Shown here in pieces: positions 1-8,400 of a stretch of 64,000 bases of DNA (the stretch's first letter is position 1; each line of letters starts with the position of its first letter). The notes beneath the pieces are model-generated. The model worked only from the letters and a program-made list of their open reading frames with translations. It ran no database searches and was not told the origin of the DNA. The DNA comes from Henricia sp. BOLD:AAB3569 (lineage: Eukaryota > Echinodermata > Asteroidea > Spinulosida > Echinasteridae). The position numbers and the translations under genes were made by a program. The DNA lies in contig JBBELK010001007.1 in NCBI GenBank assembly GCA_037783545.1, forward strand, positions 124,001 to 188,000, written 5' to 3'.

Positions 1-437
1 AATGCAATTATCTCATTTTTAATAGTTCTTGTTCATATTTTTTGTATCAATGTATCGGTAGTACAACATCATGGTGATTAATTAAAATTCTGCGATGAGG
101 GGGGAGAAAATCTGGTGTGTTGAACTAAGTTATTCTGTGTGCTTGCCTTAATAGAATGCGGATTGGAAACCTGGAGAACAAAAGACAAGGTTAGAGTATT
201 TGTGAGTTCGTACAAAGCAAGATGTACATGAAGTTCGAAGGGGCAGGGGGGGGGGGGGGGGGGGGGGGGGTGAAAGACATTTCTGAGTAACAGGAAAAAC
301 AGACTGCAAACATGTTTTAGACGGGGTCACACTAGTCTACTACAACTAAGGGGCCACCTATAAAGTACGTATAGGCATGGGGGAGGTGGGGTGCCGGGGG
401 GTGGGGGTGGGGGTGGGGGGGGGGGGGGGTACATTTC
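1..437. repeat. 3' flank of an upstream array unit (unit 0)
   Basis: This stretch is near-identical to the downstream flanks of genes 1, 2 and 3 (12750-13150, 25830-26240, 46005-46420). It includes the same AT-rich lead and the same G-rich end. The window therefore opens just downstream of another, unseen copy of the tandem gene. I see no coding sequence in it; short open frames here translate G-runs. Confidence 0.85.
246..429. repeat. Two long G-tracts with GGGGT spacing
   Basis: There is a run of 25 G at 246-270 and a G-rich block with GT interruptions at about 396-429. The same places in the other units (about 13000-13145, 26070-26230, 46245-46410) carry G-tracts of different length and interruption. 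They are length-variable microsatellites with clear potential to form G-quadruplexes on the + strand. Confidence 0.85.
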
Positions 438-616
438 GGTACATTTCAGCATCAGAGGCTGCTTGGAGACTCAATGGTTTTTATCTAAGCCACAAGTACC
501 CTGCTGTACAAAAACTACCCATTCATCTACCAAATGAACAGACGGTCTTAATTCAGGAAAACATACACCCTGCGGAGGCAGCAGCTCAACACAATTGACC
601 CAAATGCACTGCAGCA
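438..616 (+). mobile_element. Helitron remnant (Rep-domain C-terminal piece)
   Basis: In one frame this encodes a piece related to SEAAWRLNGFYLSHKYPAVQ, which also occurs in the longer Helitron copy at 15897-16060. In Helitron replication proteins this segment follows the Rep nuclease domain. It is cut on the left by a G-tract and on the right by a MITE, so it is a dead fragment. Confidence 0.7.
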
Positions 617-626
617 CTAGTCTTGG

Positions 627-939
627 CCCAAGACTACTCTAGTCGATATTGGTTTGTGTACGCGTTGGCCATTCCCAGTAGTGGGCCCTCTTGCAGCACT
701 AACTGGCCAGCCCTTTAGCCCGCCGCACACGTACCTTTGCGATTTACCGGATAATCGGATCATCGGACCACATACCGGAAAGGTGTGCTCTGAAACAATT
801 CGGGCCGGTCTGACCGTACACCATAGACCGGAGCAAATCAAACTTGTTTGATTTTTCCGGATCCGATGGTCCGGTGTCCGATGGGCCGGTAAATCGCAAA
901 GGTGTGCGGCGGGCTTTTGCTCACTAGAGTAGTCTTGGG
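627..939. mobile_element. Small inverted-repeat MITE (outer), carrying a nested MITE
   Basis: The ends are inverted copies of CCCAAGACTACTCTAGT (627-643 and 923-939). Two 105-bp relatives lie at 31341-31445 and 55594-55698, in the opposite orientation and without the nested insertion. The extra length here is the second element at 717-915. There is no coding capacity. Confidence 0.8.
717..915. mobile_element. Nested palindromic MITE of 199 bp
   Basis: The termini AGCCCGCCGCACAC and GTGTGCGGCGGGCT form terminal inverted repeats. They continue inward (CCTTTGCGATTTACCGG on one side, its complement on the other) with a 3-bp indel. The interior is rich in CCGG/CGGA motifs. TTT flanks both sides and only one copy is present in the 105-bp relatives, so a 3-bp target duplication is likely. 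Confidence 0.75.
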
Positions 940-1369
940 AATTTCGCCCGGAAGTTCAGCATTGGGGGCGGTACCGTTTTATGTAAATAGCTGCAGAGGG
1001 TTTTATGATGGCACACAAGGGACATGGCATACCACAGATATCTTTGCAAATATTTGCAATGTCGCAATTATCTTCATAAACAAATGTATTTTGCGATGTC
1101 ATACGCTTTTGCAAACATGTTTGTAAATATATTCGCAAACATTTGCCAAGAAACATATGCCACCGAAAATATTAGCAACGATAAAACGGTCATGTTCGAT
1201 AATTCTTGTAAGCCGCCTTATATTTTTCAAACCATTCGAAGCGGTGCACGCGGTGTATTTGGGTCACGCTCTGCGGTCGACGCGCTGTATTTGGGTCGCT
1301 CGCTGCATTCCCACGCTCTGCTGTAAATTCGGCATAGGTGGGTCATATTTACTATTTGTTACTTTCACC
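940..1369. repeat. Dispersed repeat with TTTGCAAATATTTGCAATG motif
   Basis: About 1022-1335 is homologous to 30974-31290 and 55229-55545, where it interrupts Helitron sequence. It contains a direct repetition of GTATTTGGGTC-type words near the right end. Overlapping open frames in two phases show no protein-like features. I regard it as a non-coding transposon relic of unknown class. Confidence 0.6.
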
Positions 1370-2113
1370 TTAAAGGGGCTATGTCACGGTTTGCGCATGC
1401 GCCAAATTCGTTCATATTTTGACATACGTGCGGGCTCAGATGAATGTAGTGCAATTTCGTTACACAACGCCATTGGTGCATGTGCTATAGTTGTGTACAT
1501 CGTGTACTTAGCACGTGCCGCATGGGCAGTGTGTTCGTTCATGAGTGTTTACAATACGCAGAATTCAGCTACATTGTGCATCGTGTGCGTGCTCTTGTTC
1601 GTTTTGGCATCGCGCGCGCGACCACGCGCGATTAATGTTTGGAAAAACAAAATCGTACACCGGTGGCGGCCACTGTGTCTTTCCAAGGACAGAAGGTATG
1701 CTGTAAAATTGCTGTCAGGACCAAATAAGCATGTCAGTTTTGATGGAAAACAAGGTTAAATAAATTGCTGTATCCAACCATGTCATTCATATCATTCGAT
1801 GCCGTTTCTGTCATGTGTTGTCGAGTTTTTTGATGGGATGAAAAAACTCTCTTTTTAACGACGGCCGCACACACGGTGATGTTGATGTTTGGCGGCTTAA
1901 AAATAAGGCAAACAGTGCGATTCCAAGTAAAAAGTAATGCATCAGGACATCCTGGACGTCGACAAGTACACCGCTGCCAAAATTACTAAAGAATTATAAG
2001 GGATGGCAAAGATTGAATAGGATATGCGAAACCTGGCGACAAAACTTGAAAAAGTTAGCCACACTTTTTCAAGTTTTGCTGCGCATGCGCAAACCGTGAC
2101 ATAGCCCCTTTAA
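1370..2113. mobile_element. TTAA-flanked MITE, copy 1 (upstream of gene 1)
   Basis: The element 1374-2109 has terminal inverted repeats that begin AGGGGCTATGTCACGGTTT and run into GCGCATGCGC. It is flanked by TTAA at 1370-1373 and 2110-2113. Units 3 and 4 keep a single TTAA at the same place (about 32764 and 56764), which is the empty site. TTAA duplication with short inverted ends is the hallmark of piggyBac-superfamily insertion, so this is probably a non-autonomous piggyBac-type MITE. No transposase frame is seen. Confidence 0.85.
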
Positions 2114-2352
2114 GAAAGAAAGGGTAGTTTTTCAGAAATAAACTCCGCCGTCGCTGGTTTTAGGTTGGATATTTCATTCAAGAAAGTGATTGTCACGTCA
2201 CAGTTGTTAACTCAAACTCGCGCCGCGCGCTACGCCGCGCCCAGGCAGCCAGGGTACAAAAACCCAGTGTTGTCCTTAGAAACGGCACACTGCGTCTATG
2301 CTGTGTAAACAGTGTGGACGCCCTTTTTTCAGGAGAATTTTCATCGATTCGA
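2114..2352 (+). promoter_or_regulatory. Conserved upstream/promoter region of gene 1
   Basis: This segment recurs directly before the signal-peptide exon in all four units (16925-17135, 32770-33000, 56770-56999). It holds GTCACGTCACAG, a CRE-like half site, at about 2192-2203. A GC-rich block (CGCGCCGCGCGC type) follows, then GGGTACAAAAACCC at 2252-2265, about 90 bp before the ATG. There is no consensus TATA box. The call as promoter plus 5' UTR is inferred from position and conservation. Confidence 0.5.
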
Positions 2353-2411
2353 ATGCGATTTGTCCTGATTTTTGCGATAATTTTGTGGACTTCAGTCGAC
2401 TCGACTGTGAG
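2353..2411 (+). CDS. Gene 1 exon 1: signal peptide
   Basis: The exon starts MRFVLIFAIILW and continues with small and polar residues, a textbook signal peptide: basic n-region, hydrophobic core, then TSVDS near the likely cleavage site. It ends in phase 2 at AG before GTAGGT. The exon is present in all four units with only core substitutions (FLIF in gene 2, VLFC in gene 3). The upstream region is conserved as well, which argues that this is the true first coding exon and not an internal one. Confidence 0.65.
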
Positions 2412-5400
2412 GTAGGTTTTAGATAAACATGTTCATGATGTTTAAGTTTTTGTAACTTTGTTAGGCCTAGGCTAAGCTAAGTTAAGTAGGCCCATTTAAG
2501 ACTATAAGCTAGGCTAACATTAGACAAATCTCTTTCCTAACTTTATACCCTCAACTTTAGTTATAGTGTTGCACTTCACACTAAAACTAGCCTAGGCCAG
2601 GTTTATGCAGCTTTCTTTCTTTCTTTCTCTTTTGTTAACAAGATAAAAGAGTTCCCGGATGTCCGGAGGGCTAGGCTAGTGGGTATATGCCTATACTAAA
2701 AGGTTCGAGCTGGCATGTGCAAACCACGTTTGTTTGTAAACAATAATGATTTCTGTCCTGATTTTTGTTCCTAGTTCACAGACCCTGAGCACCATCTCGG
2801 GTCCCTTCCAGGGCAATCATGCCATCTCTGCCCTGACTAGTGATGACTGCCTTTCAACTGTTGATTGGCATGAGATCATCCTCATCACTGCAGTCCCGAT
2901 AGCTGGTGGCTTTGGACTGCTGCTGCTCGCTGCCTTTCTCAAAGATTTCAGACAGGCTTGCAAGGTAGGCCAATTAACAAGTCAACAAGTCTGTAAACTT
3001 ACTAGCATTAAACTTTTAAAGTGTCTGGTGTGTTCAGATCTGATCACATTTCTGAGGCGCCCATTTTTGCCATGGGTGTTCAGATTTTGTACCATATCAT
3101 TTGTCATATTTTTCTCATTACCAATCTGAAAATTTGTGCTCTTCGCCTCTTAATCTGTATATTTTTAAGGATATTGTCAAAAAGTACTGATCTTTTGTAA
3201 ACTAATTTAAATCCATTCCATAAACAGTGCATGTTTGCTTCCACACCAAATTGGAGATTGCAAATTTCATGTTTTCTTACCAATGGCTAGTATTCATGGT
3301 ATTTTGGGGAGGTATTTTATATGATTTTTAGGTTAGAGCAAATTCCATTATCTAGCCAAATATGAACAAGCAGAGCTCCTTTTAAAGGAGTGTGTTTAGA
3401 TTCTTCTACAAAAAGGTTTAATTTTAACCTAAAAATCATATAAAATACCTTCCCAAAATACTATCCATTGGTAAGAAAACATGAAATTTGCAATCTCCAA
3501 TTTGGATGTGAAAGCAAAAATTTTGTAATTTCTGCACTGCTTTATGATACAAATAAATTAGTTTACAAAACATCTGTGTTTTATTACGATATCCTTAAAA
3601 AAGATATGGATTGAGAACGCGAAATTTAAGAATGGTATTGAGAAAAATATGACAAACGGGCTCGAAAAAAATTATGTGGACAGGCTCCTTTAAAGGCCCA
3701 GTACATGTATCATTTGCAATGACCCCAAAAAGTAATCGACGAGTCTACAGGGGAAAAGTTCTGAAAGTAAAGATTGAATTAATAGCAACTATCCAATGAA
3801 AGGTTTTCGCTCAAAATGATATAATTTTACCAGAAAATAATCCGTAAAGATGAAGTTATTTAGATCGTTTGCAAACGATTTACTTACATGTATTTTGTGG
3901 TTCGCATCTACGCGGTCCAAAATGCATGGGCGTGTGTTCCAACGCGATGCATTTTTATGGATCGCGCGCACACGCAGTATATGATGTGCGCCCACAGATA
4001 TCTATTAACAACAAGATAGGAAACGACAGTGTTATTGAATGGCACATCATCGTAACCGTCTTGGGGCGGTTCCGAACGTGTGCGTGTGCGTAACATTAAA
4101 TATTTATGTAATTTATGTTTGATCTCATGACGTCAAAATTAACATACCCGGAGAAAAAAAAATTAAAACGACCATCTTGTTTTTGACCAGTGTGGCGCAA
4201 ATTCCGGGCTTATTATGCTGAAAATATACTTTAAACTTGTAACCATGGAGCTGTAAAGGTGATGTAGTTTGAATGTTGTATCTAATTGAAGCAATGTCTT
4301 GACAGAATAGAATCTGCAACGATATTGCAAGGTTTATTTAAGACAATTTCGACCGTCGTCGCGACGGTATGGACTCGTTACCGCATACTACATAGCGGAC
4401 GGAGTCCGGGATATGAAGTTCCAAAAACATGGCACAAACTTTATAAGAAAGATTTTCAAATTGTCTACCTTGTGCTGGAAGACGATGTGCAAACAAGGTT
4501 CCGTGTGTCCTAATCTCTGGCATTGACAGGTTTAGAAATACCCTACACATCACCAAACTGCTTAATCCGGAGGAAAATGGCAAAAAAGTCACGCTAAATT
4601 GTGTAAAGAAATACCAATATACGTATACAGTTAGCAACCAAGTTCGTTCATCCTTCTAGTGTACGCGTACGCCTGCCAATACAGCGCGCACGTCGCGAAT
4701 GGGGCTTTGCGTACACTACCCCTAATCGCGTGTGCGCATCGCGCGTATCCAAACTTGACGACGCGACGCGAGTCACGCGACAGCAGCTTTCATCTGTGCG
4801 CATGCGCGAAAACCCATGTAGAAGTGCCAAAAATCATGCAAATTACGGTGCCCAAAATCATGCAAATGAGGTGGCTTAAACCACGCAAATATGGAAATAC
4901 TTATGCAAATGGTGCCCAAAAGTATGTAAATGGTGCCCAAAAGTATGTAAATGAGGATATGCTAATGAGAAGGCGCGGTTATGCTTGTACGGCCTCCGTT
5001 TCCTATCTTGTTGTTAATATATATCTGTGTGTGCGCCACAGAGTGCATGACGCAAGCCACATAGTACCCGATCAACTGAGAATGAATAATTGAAACACCC
5101 CGCCATTACAAGACCAGGAAAACGCATATGGATTTTCATGGGTTTTTTAAACTTGGTACATTTGACAAAGCTGAAATTTCTTCGGATGAGTTTTTTTATG
5201 TCTTTCTTTTGATTTATAATGGTTTTATTCGCAGGATCGCTCAAAAACATATGATATACAGGGCCTTTAAAGCCCCAATACATCATTTGCAGTTGCCCAA
5301 AATTGCAGTTGCCAAAAATTGCAGTTGCCCAAAATTTGTTATGAGTTGACCAGAAACAAATTGACTTAAAGTGTTAATTGCAGTGGTAACAAATACCACT

Positions 5401-8400
5401 TTTTTTCGTGTAAAATGGTACTTTTGTGGGAGAAATTGCCAACTGAACGTGGGTTTTGTGTTTTGTTTTAAAAGTTGTCTGCTACCTTTTATCCTTCATT
5501 TACACACAAAAATTGCATGGATTTCTGAAGTATTACTGCATCTATGTGGCTGAAACTTCAACAAGGCATTTTCTCGAAATAGGCTTTCAATTACGAGTGC
5601 AAATAACGCCATTGATACAGTTACCATTCATGTACAGTACTGTATCTTTAAGTCAAGATTCTTTGTATGTAATAGTAATGTATGATTTATCCTCCTTTTT
5701 CTTTGCTTCAAACAGAGCAATCGTTCCTGCCCTCCAGCTCCTCAAACCATCAGAGCTAAAAAGGGACGCACCTACGTCATAGACGTAGAATACGGAGGCT
5801 GTACAAAATGGGGTTCATTCCTGCGTTGGTGTGCTGTGCAGACATCATCAGCCGAAATAAAAAACCGACGTCTGGTGAGACTCCGTGGAAGTACTGGCTT
5901 CAGCAACTGGTAAGATACCGTATACGTGCATTTATGCGAGTTCAGATATAAACCCAAGTTTGACTGACGATTTCTGTCTTGTTACTAAATAATTTCCTTG
6001 GTAACATTGCAAAGCCCTGTTATTCTTCGTTACAATGATGTGTTAATTGTTATAATTAAGCAATTTAACAGGGCTTTCCGGTGATACTAAATTCAAGGAA
6101 TGATTTCATAACAAGAGAGCATTGTCAGTCAAACTCGAGTTTCCAAACGTTTTTGAGGAGTTTAAAGGGGCTATGTCACGGTTTGCGCATGCGCCAAATT
6201 ATTTCATATTTTGACATACGTGCGGGCTCAGATGAATGTAGTGCAATTTCGTTACACAACGCCATTGGTGCGTGTGCAATAGTTGTGTACATCGTGTACT
6301 TGGCATGGGCAGTGTGTTCGTTCATGAGTGTTTACAATACGCAGAATTCAGCTACATTAATTGTGCATCGTGTGCGCGCTCTTGTTCGATTTGGCATCGC
6401 GCGCGCGCGATTGCGCGACTAATGTTTTGAAAAAAAATCGTACAGCGGTGGCGGCCACTGTGTTTTTCCAAGGACAGAAGGTATGCTTTAAAATTGCTGT
6501 CAGGACCAAATAAGCATGTCAGTTTTGATGGAAAACAAGGTTAAATAAATTGCTGTATCCAACCATGTCATTCATATCATTCGATGCCGTTTCTGTCATG
6601 TGTTGTCGAGTTTTTTGATGTGATGAAAAAACTATCTTTTTAACGACGGCCGCACACACGGTGATGTCGATGTTTGGCGGCTTAAAAATACGGCAAACAG
6701 TGCGATTACAAGTAAAAAGTAATGCATCAGGACATCCTGGACGTCGACAAGTACACAACTGCCAAAATTACTAAATAATTATAAGGGATGGCAAAGATTA
6801 AATAGGATATGCGAAACCTGGCGACAAAACTTGAAAGAGGTTAGCCACTCTTTTTCAAGTTTTGCTACGCATGCGCAAACCGTGACATAGCCCCTTTAAT
6901 ATGTTTGTTTGATTATGGTACATGTATTTTGTTTTTGGTCCGTCCTCCAGGGTGTCTTTTGATCTGGTTCTTGGAAAGAAATCGGAACAGAAGACGATGA
7001 CGACCCCTCGCGCCATCGGTAAGCTGGTAGCTGTGGAGTCGAAATACCCACCAATAAGCGACAGGCTCCACCCCAGGGCATTGCCAACTTCCAACACCAG
7101 GGCCTGTCTGAGAGGACTCTTCAAAAGGGCATGTGATATGTAAGCATTTATAAGAAAATTACATTTTGCAAAAGACAAATAGTTGTATTAAACAACTAAT
7201 GGCCCATTATATCATTTGCAATAAACAAAATGTTCACTTTTCGAGTTGAGCAGAAGAAATTTACTTAAAATGTTGACAGCAATGGCAACAAACACCACAT
7301 GATATTTAAAGGTTTTCTGAAGCATTGATGCGTCTTTGTATAGCTGAAATTTCTGCAGATTTATAGTTTACCAATATTCTTTAGATATCCTATGCCCGGA
7401 ATATGTAAAAAGTGTTATCTTGCAAATGATACATTGGCCTTTAAAGCCCCAATACATAATTTGCAGTGACCCAAAATTAAAAGTTTTGATGGCAATGGTA
7501 ACCAGCACAACATAATTTATTCCCGTGTAAAATGGTACCTTTGTGGGAGAAATTGCCCCCTCTGGTTTTTAAAAAAAGTTTTTGCACCATTCATTTACAC
7601 ACAAAAACCATGCATGGATTTTTTAGGTTTTCTGAAGTACATGTATTACTGCATCTATGTTACTGAAATGTGTACAAGGCAGTTAATTAATCAACATTAT
7701 TTTAACTGTTTTTAAAATCCGTCAAAGTAATCCGTCTTTAAGTATAGGATGTACTTTACCCGAAGTCAATTAAATATACTCTGAACATTGAGATGGATAA
7801 AAACTATATGAGATGGATATAAACTATGTTTATTTTTTCTTCTTCTATTTTCAGTGAGATCAGACGTATCCATGCCAAAGACACAAAGACACAAAACCAT
7901 TACTTCACCGTCATTGGTCCAAGCAGTGGTGGCATCTCATCGACAGATCAAGGGATTATCACCACCCTGCCGCTGTTATATTCAACCACTCCGCCCAAAA
8001 CCAAAATCAGCTATGTCGCCTACTACTTCACTAATGCATCCCTGTGGACCTCGACCTTCATGCCTCAATACCAGGGAAACTTCACTGGAGTACGGCATAT
8101 CACCCTCTTGTTTACGTGTATTAGTTACACCATGGTTGCTGCCGATGCGTTATCCCAGTTTGCAGTGATGGAGAAGTCTGTCGTGCTAAGCTGGCCTAAT
8201 TATAGTCTGACCTTATGTGTGGTAATTAGAGCAGCCGTAGTTGGTGTCGTAGTCTTCGCATTCATTGGCATTGTTGAGATGATCTTCCGAGCCACACCAA
8301 CTGTATGGTCGCTATATCCACCTTGCGTACCTGTGCAACAGCAGCATGAATACATGTTTTCGAATTGCGTCCGACCGACTTGTGTGCAGTCTGTAGATGG

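Noticed and set aside
1157-1759. 200-codon frame across the dispersed repeat and the TTAA MITE
   Set aside because: It spans the border of a transposable element that is absent from the same place in other units, and has no protein-like features.
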